Origin: Pseudomonadota bacterium
Lineage (GTDB): Bacteria > Desulfobacterota > Syntrophia > Syntrophales > UBA5619
Length of the DNA: 9,483 nt
NCBI GenBank assembly: GCA_018896355.1
Contig: JAHIMW010000158.1
Span: forward strand, 1 to 9,483
Direction of reading: 5' to 3'
Shown here: positions 1 through 8,392 of the stretch, in pieces
How positions within the stretch are numbered: position 1 is the first letter of the stretch
How the letters are laid out: every line of letters starts with the position of its first letter
Program-made: the position numbers and the translations under genes
Notes under the pieces: model-generated
The model's input: only the letters and a program-made list of their open reading frames with translations
What the model was told of the DNA's origin: nothing
Databases searched by the model: none

Positions 1-177
1 ACCGCCCTTGCCTGCCGGGCGGTCGTAAAGGCAAACCGGCCGCTGAACGGTCCGGAGGTCGAGAGCCTCAGCCGCGAGCTTGACGCGCTCCCGAGCGCCG
101 CAACCTGCCCGCACGGGAGACCGTTCGCGGTTGCCATCTCCGTGGGCGAGTTGGAAAAGCTGTTCAAGAGGAGATAG
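1..177 (+). CDS. mutL: DNA mismatch repair protein MutL, C-terminal end (partial)
   Basis: The reading frame is open from base 1 to TAG at 175-177 and gives the last 58 residues; the start lies outside the window. Three motifs typical of the C-terminal (dimerisation/endonuclease) domain of MutL are visible in order: an ACR motif followed by AVVKA near residue 5 of the fragment, CPHGRP in the middle, and LEKLFKR at the very end (the FxR element). In MutL proteins that nick DNA themselves, the ACR, CPHGRP and FxR motifs help build the metal-binding endonuclease site. This copy is therefore probably of the nicking type found in bacteria without MutH; the DQHA motif that would confirm it is upstream and not visible. 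MutL links mismatch recognition by MutS to strand incision. miaA follows after 7 bp, a common pairing, and the two are probably co-transcribed. Confidence 0.93.
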   Translation, partial: TALACRAVVKANRPLNGPEVESLSRELDALPSAATCPHGRPFAVAISVGELEKLFKRR

Positions 178-184
178 CCCAAGT

Positions 185-1120
185 ATGGCCGGTGCCGATA
201 TCCCCAAACCGAGCTTGATCTGTATCCTTGGACCCACCGGCGTCGGAAAAACGGCGATGGCCCTGGAACTGGCCGACCGGTGGGGCGGCCAAATCGTCAG
301 CGCCGATTCCATGCAGGTTTACCGGCACATGGATATCGGCACCGCGAAGCCGACGCCGGAAGAGCGGAGGCGGATTCCCCACCACCTTCTCGACGTGGTC
401 AATCCGGATGAGCCTTTCGACGTTTCGCTCTATATCCGGCTGGCGAACGGGATCATTGCCGATCTGCAGCGGGAAGAGAGACCGGTCTTCGTCGTCGGGG
501 GAACCGGCCTCTATATCCGGGCCCTTATGGGGGGGCTGATCGCGGGACCGGGTGCGGACGAATCCCTGCGGCAGACCCTGCGGGAGGAGATGAACCGGTT
601 GGGAAAATCCCACCTTTACGAAAAACTCCGGACGAGGGACGAAAAAGCGGCCGCGCGGATCGATCCCCATGACGGTGTCCGGATCATCCGCGCCTTGGAA
701 GTTCTGGAGCTGACGGGCCGTTCCATCGTCGACCATCAGCAAGGTCATCGATTCGGAGAATGTCCATACGAGGTCCTCCAGATCGGGCTCCGGCTGGATC
801 GGGAACAACTGCTGGCGAGGATTGACGGGAGGACGGACCGGATGATCGAAAACGGTTTTGTCGATGAGGTCCGGCGGTTGCTCGCGATGGGCTATCACGA
901 ATCCCTGAAACCAATGCAGTCCCTGGGATACAGGCATATTTTGGCGTATCTGGCCGGCAAAGGCGATCTGCAGGAGAGCGTCAGTCGGATCAAACGGGAC
1001 ACCTGCCGCTACGCGAAGAGGCAGATGACCTGGTTTGCCGCCGACCGGGAGGTGGGTTGGCTCGATCCTTGGGATGTCGACGCAGCGTCCAAGCAGATCG
1101 GCCTCTTTCTGAAACGTTAA
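185..1120 (+). CDS. miaA: tRNA dimethylallyltransferase MiaA
   Basis: This cytoplasmic enzyme transfers a dimethylallyl group to N6 of adenosine 37 in tRNAs reading UNN codons, the first step of i6A/ms2i6A formation. The 311-residue product has the family's usual length. Visible motifs are the P-loop GPTGVGKT at residues 16-23, DSMQVYR at 41-47 and DIGTAK at 50-55 (substrate and catalytic region), GGTGLYI near 110, IRALEVLELTG in the middle, QSLGYRHI and, near the C-terminus, RYAKRQMTWF, which contacts tRNA. The frame is open further upstream to an ATG at base 80, but that would overlap mutL by about 100 bp and add 35 Arg/Pro-rich residues foreign to the family. The ATG at 185 has an AGAGGAG ribosome-binding sequence at 167-173 and lies 7 bp after mutL, so I chose it. 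hfq, a frequent downstream neighbour of miaA, is absent here. Confidence 0.96.
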   Translation: MAGADIPKPSLICILGPTGVGKTAMALELADRWGGQIVSADSMQVYRHMDIGTAKPTPEERRRIPHHLLDVVNPDEPFDVSLYIRLANGIIADLQREERPVFVVGGTGLYIRALMGGLIAGPGADESLRQTLREEMNRLGKSHLYEKLRTRDEKAAARIDPHDGVRIIRALEVLELTGRSIVDHQQGHRFGECPYEVLQIGLRLDREQLLARIDGRTDRMIENGFVDEVRRLLAMGYHESLKPMQSLGYRHILAYLAGKGDLQESVSRIKRDTCRYAKRQMTWFAADREVGWLDPWDVDAASKQIGLFLKR

Positions 1121-1154
1121 CGGGGATTCCCCTTTGAGAAAGCAGGGAATTTTC

Positions 1155-1183
1155 TTGACTTCAGCGGGGTATGAAGATAGGAA
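1155..1183 (+). promoter_or_regulatory. Possible sigma-70-type promoter for the lipoprotein gene
   Basis: In the 127-bp gap after miaA there is TTGACT (1155-1160), a five-of-six match to the -35 hexamer, followed after 17 bp by TAGGAA (1178-1183), a weak -10. The site is 65 bp before the lipoprotein start and lies in locally AT-richer DNA. The -10 is poor, so this is only a candidate. The rest of the gap shows nothing clear apart from a 4-bp GGGG/CCCC hairpin directly after the miaA stop, too weak to call a terminator. Confidence 0.3.
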
Positions 1184-1247
1184 ATATGGAACGATGGAAC
1201 GAAATGGGCCGGCTTTGAACGGGAGCCCACACTGAAAGGAGAAGACG

Positions 1248-2447
1248 ATGATCGGCCGAATAAAACCCATGTGCCTTTTCCGGCTCCTGGTGGTTGTAAC
1301 TGCAGGCGTCCTCATGATCTCCTGCGGACCGAAGGTGCAGCAACCCCTCAGCCAGCTCGACACGCCGGAGCATCATACCTTTACCGGGATCCGCCTGTTG
1401 AACCAGGAGAAGTTTGTCGATGCGGGGCGTGAATTTGAACACGCCCTGAGGCTGGATCCGGGTTATGCAAAGGCCCATGTCGGGATCGGCCTTGTCAAGG
1501 CCTATCAAAAAGATTTCACAGGCGGACTCGACGCCCTCAAACAGGCGGAGAAGCACGTCCGCACCGATGAGGAGAAGATCTTCGTCCGGGTCGGTTACAT
1601 CCGTGTGAACACCTTGAGCCATTCCGTTTGTTTGCGTATTGGAATCGAATGCAAGCCCGATGACGCCTGGTTGAAATACTCGAAAGATGCGTTCGACCAG
1701 GCGGTATTGATCGATCCCAAGGCCGCCGCCCCCCATTATTTCATGGGGGAGGCTTATCTGACGGCGCTCGATCTGGATCAGGCCGGCCGGATGTTCAGCC
1801 GGGTTCTGGATCTGAATGGGGAATACGTCACCGAGGCCGACGACCGGTGGAAACTGGTGCAGAAGATCCAGCGGGCGAAGCCGGGAACCGTGACGGGGAA
1901 AAAGATTGCGCTGGTCGAACAAATCACCCGGGCGGACGTGGCGGCCCTCTTCCTGGAGGAGCTGAAGATCGACGTCCTCTATGCCAGAAGGACGCCGAAG
2001 ACCTTCGATACTGCCTTCAAGGATCCGGAAAAGGCCAAGACAACCACCGCCGGACGGACCAGCGCGGCGGATATCGGCAGCCATCCGCTTCGGGCGGACA
2101 TCGAGGCGATGATCCGGATCGGCATGCGCGGCCTCGAGGTCTATCCGGATGGGAGCTTCCGGCCGGACGAGCTGGTGGACCGGGCGACCTACGCGATGAT
2201 CATCGAGGATATCCTGATCAAGATCTCGGGGGACAATGCGCTGGCGACGCGGTTCATCGGCAGTCCTTCCCCCTTTCCCGACTTGCGGGCCGATCTCCCC
2301 TATTTCAATGCGGTGATGGTGGTGACCTCGCGGGGTCTCATGGAGGCGAGGGATATGGTATCGGGCGCCTTTTCACCGCGGGAACCGGTGGGGGGAGCGG
2401 ACGCGCTGCTCGTGATCCGCAAGATGAGGGAACAATTGCGTTATTAA
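1248..2447 (+). CDS. Lipoprotein with TPR-like and S-layer-homology (SLH)-like regions
   Basis: This is a 399-residue putative lipoprotein of unknown specific function. The N-terminus has a charged start, a hydrophobic stretch (about residues 10-24) and a lipobox-like MIS-C with the lipidated cysteine at 26; the next residue is Gly, which by the Lol rule favours the outer membrane. Residues 44-105 and 141-193 look like tetratricopeptide helices with typical A..F..AL..DP spacing, usually protein-interaction surfaces. Between them is a CxxxxxxC pair (C128, C135) that could form a periplasmic disulfide. The C-terminal half resembles degenerate SLH repeats: ITRADVAALF at 226-235, a fuller copy at 274-325 with the YPDGSFRPDE core, and a third at about 345-399. 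SLH domains anchor proteins to cell-wall polymers or peptidoglycan. A good ribosome-binding site (AAAGGAG, 1236-1242) precedes the ATG. I infer an envelope scaffold or assembly protein; its substrate cannot be read from the sequence. Confidence 0.85.
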   Translation: MIGRIKPMCLFRLLVVVTAGVLMISCGPKVQQPLSQLDTPEHHTFTGIRLLNQEKFVDAGREFEHALRLDPGYAKAHVGIGLVKAYQKDFTGGLDALKQAEKHVRTDEEKIFVRVGYIRVNTLSHSVCLRIGIECKPDDAWLKYSKDAFDQAVLIDPKAAAPHYFMGEAYLTALDLDQAGRMFSRVLDLNGEYVTEADDRWKLVQKIQRAKPGTVTGKKIALVEQITRADVAALFLEELKIDVLYARRTPKTFDTAFKDPEKAKTTTAGRTSAADIGSHPLRADIEAMIRIGMRGLEVYPDGSFRPDELVDRATYAMIIEDILIKISGDNALATRFIGSPSPFPDLRADLPYFNAVMVVTSRGLMEARDMVSGAFSPREPVGGADALLVIRKMREQLRY

Positions 2448-2466
2448 CTTCAAATGCGGACGGGAC

Positions 2467-2529
2467 AGGGGCTTGCGGTCACAGATGCGCGGCACGGTTG
2501 GCGTCGGCTTCTCTGTGGCGGAAGCCCCT
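2467..2529 (+). terminator. Long bipartite hairpin after the lipoprotein gene, possible terminator
   Basis: Nineteen bases after the lipoprotein stop, AGGGGCTT (2467-2474) pairs with AAGCCCCT (2522-2529). After a small internal loop, CACAGA (2480-2485) pairs with TCTGTG (2512-2517), and GCGC/GCGT can extend the top. The 3' flank is TTGATTATT, T-rich but not a pure T-run. The nested pairing and its position suggest an mRNA 3'-end structure or weak intrinsic terminator separating the lipoprotein gene from valS. A structured small RNA is an alternative. Confidence 0.4.
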
Positions 2530-2558
2530 TGATTATTAATGCCTTGAGAATGTGGGAC

Positions 2559-2650
2559 GTGAAGTGCGAGGCGTGAGGCGTGAGGCGTAAGGCGTAAGGC
2601 GTAAGGCGTAAGGCGTGAGGCCCTCCTTACTCCTTACCCCTCACTCCTTA
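2559..2650. repeat. Tandem heptamer array with inverted arm (array 1, before valS)
   Basis: The left arm (2559-2621) is nine consecutive 7-bp units of consensus GTRAGGC; the interior alternates GTGAGGC and GTAAGGC. The right arm (2623-2650) is four units of consensus CTCCTTA, i.e. TAAGGAG on the other strand, so the two arms face each other with almost no loop and can fold into an imperfect hairpin. Eight of nine left units and four of four right units contain a TGA or TAA triplet on their own strand. The array fills the space between the lipoprotein 3' structure and the valS ribosome-binding site. Confidence 0.9.
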
Positions 2651-2671
2651 TGGACGGACTGGAGAGAATGA

Positions 2672-5332
<2,661 letters not shown>

Positions 5333-5347
<15 letters not shown>

Positions 5348-5448
5348 GTAACGAGTGCTGAGTAACGAACGAGATCTTGCACTCAGCCCTTAGCCCTCAG
5401 CCCTTAGCACTTATCTCTCAGCACTCAGTCCTTAGCACTCAGCACTTG
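5333..5448. repeat. Tandem heptamer array with inverted arm (array 2, at the valS 3' end)
   Basis: The left arm (5333-5367) has five 7-bp units, AGTGCTG or AGTAACG, and overlaps the last 15 bases of valS. The right arm (5379-5448) is ten uninterrupted 7-bp units of consensus GCMCTYA, for example GCACTCA and GCCCTTA; on the minus strand this reads TRAGKGC. Nine of the ten right units end in TYA, so on the minus strand they carry TGA or TAA. The arms can pair through GTGCTGAGT / ACTCAGCAC. The phase of seven is kept exactly over 70 bp. There are no spacers, so it is not a CRISPR. Together with the nadC ribosome-binding site it fills the valS-nadC gap; there is no other obvious promoter or terminator. 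Confidence 0.92.
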
Positions 5449-5471
5449 GTTTTCAGATAGAGGAATTGATC

Positions 5472-6326
5472 ATGTGGCCACGACACCTGTTGACGGAATT
5501 GATCCGGAACGCCCTTGCGGAGGACATCGGGGCGGGGGACATCACGACCGGGGCGGCGCTCCGGGGCGATGAGACGGGCTTCGCCCGGGCGACGGCCAAG
5601 ACGGAACTGATCGTGGCCGGGATTGAGGTCTTCGGAGAGGTCTTTCGAACGCTGGACCCCGCCCTGGTCTTTGTGCCCCGGAAGCGGGACGGGGAGATGG
5701 CGGGGGAAGGGGATCTCCTTGCGGAGATCTCCGGCAGCCTCGCCTCCATCCTTACCGCGGAGCGGGTCGCCCTGAACCTGCTGCAGCGGATGTGCGGGAT
5801 TGCCACCCTCACCCGGCGCTATGTCGATGAGCTCGCGGGAATGCGTGCAAAAATCCTGGATACCCGGAAGACCGCGCCCGGTCTCCGGATCCTCGACAAG
5901 TATGCCGTCCGCGCGGGAGGCGGCTGCAACCACCGCTTTGCCCTCTATGACGGGGTGTTGATCAAGGACAACCACATTGCGGCAGCGGGTGGGATCGGGC
6001 CGGCGGTGCGGCGGGTCCGCGGCCGGGTTCCCCACACCTTGCTGATTGAGGTCGAGGTGAAGAATATGGCGGAACTGGAGGAGGCGCTAATTGCCGGTGC
6101 GGACTCGGTCCTTCTGGACAACATGGACCTTTCGGATATGGCCGCCGCGGTTGCGCGGGTCGGCGGAAAGATCCCTCTTGAGGCCTCGGGAAACATTACG
6201 CTGGACAGGGTCCGGGAGATCGCGTCCACGGGTGTCGATCTGATTTCGGTGGGCGCCTTGACCCATTCTGCGGCGGCGGCGGATATCTCCCTCAACGTGA
6301 TCCAGATGAAAGAACGTGAGGCTTGA
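5472..6326 (+). CDS. nadC: Nicotinate-nucleotide pyrophosphorylase (quinolinate phosphoribosyltransferase)
   Basis: NadC converts quinolinate and PRPP to nicotinate mononucleotide, CO2 and pyrophosphate in de novo NAD synthesis. The 284-residue product matches the family length. The N-terminal domain has LAEDIGAGDITT (about 15-26); the barrel domain has ERVALNLLQRMCGIAT (about 97-112), DTRKTAPG (about 130-137), the basic GGGCNHRFALYDGVLIKDNH segment (149-168) that binds quinolinate and PRPP, VEVKN with acidic residues near 194-198, LLDNM near 214-218, and EASGNI plus ISVGALTHSA near the C-terminus. The frame is also open from a TTG at 5466, but the ATG at 5472 is better spaced from AGAGGA (5459-5464), so I start there. 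The final residues and the TGA (6324-6326) lie in heptamer array 3. birA and coaX downstream form a common cofactor cluster. Confidence 0.96.
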   Translation: MWPRHLLTELIRNALAEDIGAGDITTGAALRGDETGFARATAKTELIVAGIEVFGEVFRTLDPALVFVPRKRDGEMAGEGDLLAEISGSLASILTAERVALNLLQRMCGIATLTRRYVDELAGMRAKILDTRKTAPGLRILDKYAVRAGGGCNHRFALYDGVLIKDNHIAAAGGIGPAVRRVRGRVPHTLLIEVEVKNMAELEEALIAGADSVLLDNMDLSDMAAAVARVGGKIPLEASGNITLDRVREIASTGVDLISVGALTHSAAAADISLNVIQMKEREA

Positions 6327-6371
6327 AGCGTGAAGCGTGAGGCGTGAGGCGTGAGGCGTGAGGCGTGAAGG
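6316..6371 (+). repeat. Tandem heptamer array (array 3, at the nadC 3' end)
   Basis: Eight contiguous 7-bp units of consensus GTGARGC (five are exactly GTGAGGC) begin 11 bases before the end of nadC. All eight carry TGA, and the TGA of the second unit is the nadC stop codon. There is no inverted arm. On the minus strand the array reads through as a Ser-Arg-Leu-Thr-Pro-His-Ala type repeat, which produces spurious ORFs there. Confidence 0.9.
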
Positions 6372-6414
6372 CAAGGCATCTCGACGGCAGGCTCCTCAAA
6401 CAAACCCCTTTAAG

Positions 6415-6521
6415 TCCCCTCCCCCCTGGCGGGGGAGGGTTAGGGTGGGGGGGAGGTTGCCATGAAATCAGTATATTGAAATTTCACCCATCCCCTAACC
6501 CCCTCCCGTCAAGGGAGGGGG
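6415..6521. repeat. Head-to-head pair of GC-rich REP-like palindromes (REPIN/BIME-like), with G-quadruplex motifs
   Basis: The left element has a perfect 9-bp stem, CCCTCCCCC (6417-6425) with GGGGGAGGG (6431-6439), followed by TTAGGGTGGGG. The right element is its inverted relative: CATCCCCTAA leading into CCCCCTCCC (6499-6507) paired with GGGAGGGGG (6513-6521). About 30 bp of AT-rich DNA separates them. The form, two inverted copies each with a hairpin and a conserved flank, is that of REP doublets, which in other bacteria are mobilised by RAYT transposases; none is encoded here. Related G/C-rich palindromes with a GGGTTAGGGT flank recur between genes in many bacteria, from memory. It sits between nadC and birA and may also act on transcription. 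Confidence 0.8.
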
Positions 6522-6558
6522 AACATATTTTGAACAGTTTTGCAAGGGCCTCCGGATT

Positions 6559-7374
6559 ATGGACGGGATGCAATTTGACGCAAAGGCCTTGCAGTCGCGT
6601 CTGACAGGGAGAAGGATCGGCTGCAGGATCCACTACGAGGAGACGGTCGATTCGACGAACCGTGTCGCTTGGGAGCTTGTGCTGGGGGGCGCCCCCGAAG
6701 GGACGGTTGTCCTCGCCGATCGTCAGACCGCCGGAAGGGGGCGTCTGCAGAGGAGCTGGCAGTCGCCGCCCGGATGCAATCTCTATACTTCCGTCATTCT
6801 CCGGCCGGCGATTCCGCCGCCCGATGCCTCACAAATCACCCTCCTGGCGGGGGTGGCGGTCGCGGAGGCAATCTCCGCCGTCTATCCCGGACGCGTGGGT
6901 ATCAAGTGGCCGAACGATCTCCTGATAGGTGGCAGGAAGGTCTGTGGCATCCTGACGGAGACAAGGATGGTCGCGGGGGGGATCGATTCGGTCATCGTCG
7001 GGGTCGGCCTGAACGTGAACATGGAGAGGACGGATTTCGATCCGGCGCACCGCGAGACCGCCACATCGCTTCGGGAGGAGACCGGGCGGGAACATTCACG
7101 GGAGGATTTGCTGTTTTTACTTTGCGAGCGGTTCGAACAGTGGTATGAAATCTTCCTGCACGGCGGATTTGCGCCGGTGAGAGAGGAATGGCTCGTCCGG
7201 GCGGAGATGGTGGGAAAGCGCCTAAAGGTCCTCTTCGGTGATCAGATGCTGGAAGGGGTGTTTGCCGGCATCGACTGGGACGGGGCGCTTCTGATCGCCG
7301 ACGAACAGGGCGCCGTCCGGCGGGTCATCGCCGGCGACGCCACGATCATGAAGGGAGAGAGTGGCAAATCGTGA
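6559..7374 (+). CDS. birA: Biotin--[acetyl-CoA-carboxylase] ligase, catalytic-only form
   Basis: This enzyme activates biotin to biotinyl-5'-AMP and attaches it to the carrier-protein lysine of carboxylases. The 271-residue product contains the catalytic domain VDSTN (30-34), QTAGRGR (56-62, the adenylate-binding loop), KWPND (116-120), RKVCGIL (126-132, with the likely catalytic lysine 127) and GVGLNVN (148-154). A small C-terminal beta-barrel domain follows, ending in RRVIAGD. The protein starts about 25 residues before the catalytic domain, so the N-terminal winged-helix domain of bifunctional repressor BirA is missing and it should not repress biotin genes. The start at 6559 has AAGGG (6544-6548) at reasonable spacing. 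No winged helix is seen in the upstream gap, which holds array 3 and the REP pair; whether those replaced a lost domain cannot be told here. Confidence 0.95.
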   Translation: MDGMQFDAKALQSRLTGRRIGCRIHYEETVDSTNRVAWELVLGGAPEGTVVLADRQTAGRGRLQRSWQSPPGCNLYTSVILRPAIPPPDASQITLLAGVAVAEAISAVYPGRVGIKWPNDLLIGGRKVCGILTETRMVAGGIDSVIVGVGLNVNMERTDFDPAHRETATSLREETGREHSREDLLFLLCERFEQWYEIFLHGGFAPVREEWLVRAEMVGKRLKVLFGDQMLEGVFAGIDWDGALLIADEQGAVRRVIAGDATIMKGESGKS

Positions 7375-7397
7375 TCCCTCCGCGCGCTGGACATTTT

Positions 7398-7446
7398 TTA
7401 GGGACAGCTCCCTATTTTTCCCCGAAAAATAGGGAGCTGTCCCTAA
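7398..7446. repeat. Perfect 23-bp inverted repeat between birA and coaX (REPIN-like; possible terminator)
   Basis: Bases 7398-7420 and 7424-7446 are exact reverse complements with a 3-base CCC loop. Each arm contains its own small palindrome, AGGGA-CAGC-TCCCT, next to a T5/A5 run, so the unit is two inverted REP-like hairpins as well as one long stem. TTTT follows on the + strand (7447-7450), so it could terminate birA transcription. A second, weaker hairpin follows (TTTTCGGG 7447-7454 with CCCGAAAA 7463-7470), and CCCCGAAAAAT occurs twice (7420-7430 and 7462-7472), which looks like a partial duplication of the element's centre. Its sequence is unrelated to the REP pair upstream of birA. Confidence 0.85.
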
Positions 7447-7535
7447 TTTTCGGGCAGGGTTCCCCGAAAAATCTCCAATGCGCGCTTCCGGGATGCGATT
7501 TGCACGTTGAGTAAAGGTCGGGAAGAGGTGAAATA

Positions 7536-8321
7536 ATGCTTCTGGTCATCGATGTGGGAAACACGAATACGGTCATCGGTCTTTACGACGGGGAAGAACT
7601 GGTCCACGATTGGCGGATCCGGACGGTCATCGATCACACCGTCGACGAGTACGGGATGCTGATCCTGAATCTCTACAAAAACAGCCGGATCGGTTCGAAG
7701 GCAATCAAGGACATCATCATCTCCTGTGTCGTCCCGCCGATGCTGAACATCCTTGAGCCTCTCTGTCAGAAATACTTCGGCATCGAACCTCTGATCGTCG
7801 GACCCGGTGTGAAGACGGGCATGCCCATCTTCTACGACAACCCCAAGGAGGTCGGGGCGGACCGGATCGTCAATGCCGTTGCCGCCTATGAAAAATACCA
7901 GAGAGCGATGATCATCGTCGATTTTGGAACCGCGACCACCTTTGATTACATTTCACCCAAGGGGGAATACATGGGCGGCTGCATCGCCCCGGGGATCATG
8001 ATCTCCAGTGAGGCCCTCTTCGAGAAGGCTTCCAAGCTCCCCCGGGTGGAACTCTGCAAGCCAAGCTTGATCATCACCAAGGATACGGTGAGCGGCATGC
8101 AGGCGGGCATCATGTACGGCTATGCGGGGCTTGTCGATGGGATCGTCGAGCGGATGAAGGCGGAAAGCGCTTCCGAACCGCTCGTCGTAGCGACCGGGGG
8201 GCTTGCGAATCTGATCGCCAAAGAGGCGAAGCATATCGACGTGGTCGATGAGATGCTGACCATCGAGGGGCTGCGGATCATCTTCATGAGGAACCTGAAA
8301 AATGTGAGGCGTGAGGTGTAA
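7536..8321 (+). CDS. coaX: Type III pantothenate kinase
   Basis: CoaX phosphorylates pantothenate with ATP, the first committed step of CoA synthesis. It belongs to the ASKHA (actin/sugar kinase) fold and, unlike CoaA, is generally not feedback-inhibited by CoA. The 261-residue product shows the P-loop-like DVGNTNT (6-12), the pantothenate-side GADRIVNAVAAYE (107-119), DFGTATTFD (129-137) with the second phosphate motif, GGCIAPG (147-153) and ATGGLA toward the C-terminus. AGAGGTG just upstream serves as the ribosome-binding site for the ATG at 7536. A 161-bp gap containing the perfect inverted repeat separates it from birA. The last three sense codons (Arg-Glu-Val) and the TAA lie in the heptamer array 8304-8324. 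coaE follows, so both ends of the CoA pathway are adjacent. Confidence 0.97.
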   Translation: MLLVIDVGNTNTVIGLYDGEELVHDWRIRTVIDHTVDEYGMLILNLYKNSRIGSKAIKDIIISCVVPPMLNILEPLCQKYFGIEPLIVGPGVKTGMPIFYDNPKEVGADRIVNAVAAYEKYQRAMIIVDFGTATTFDYISPKGEYMGGCIAPGIMISSEALFEKASKLPRVELCKPSLIITKDTVSGMQAGIMYGYAGLVDGIVERMKAESASEPLVVATGGLANLIAKEAKHIDVVDEMLTIEGLRIIFMRNLKNVRREV

Positions 8322-8324
8322 AGA
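8304..8324 (+). repeat. Short heptamer array (array 4, at the coaX 3' end)
   Basis: Three contiguous 7-bp units, GTGAGGC, GTGAGGT and GTAAAGA, cover the end of coaX. Each carries TGA or TAA, and the TAA of the third unit is the coaX stop codon. Three units could be chance, but the first two match arrays 1 and 3 in sequence and the relation to the gene end is the same. Confidence 0.6.
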
Positions 8325-8392
8325 GTTTCGTTTCTCCCCCGCCTTGCCTTTGGTTTCGGCTGACGTAAAGCTGGAGGATTACGAGGGCGACA

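Noticed and set aside
80..184. Extended N-terminus for miaA from the ATG at base 80
   Set aside because: It overlaps mutL coding sequence by about 100 bp, is Arg/Pro-rich and foreign to the MiaA family, and the ATG at 185 has the ribosome-binding site.
164..1363. 399-residue minus-strand open frame opposite miaA
   Set aside because: A shadow in high-GC DNA: no family motifs, and it runs antisense to an unmistakable MiaA and across both intergenic boundaries.
2448..2671. T-box leader upstream of valS
   Set aside because: No T-box consensus or specifier-loop arrangement was seen; the gap is explained by the hairpin and the heptamer array.
5379..5448. CRISPR-like regular array
   Set aside because: The period is 7 bp with no spacers, so there is no repeat-spacer structure.
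5466..5471. TTG at 5466 as the nadC start
   Set aside because: Only one base from the ribosome-binding site; the ATG six bases later has proper spacing and gives the usual N-terminus.
5945..6403. Minus-strand frames opposite nadC containing Ser-Arg-Leu-Thr-Pro-His-Ala repeats
   Set aside because: The repeats are the translation of heptamer array 3 on the wrong strand; the rest is antisense to nadC.
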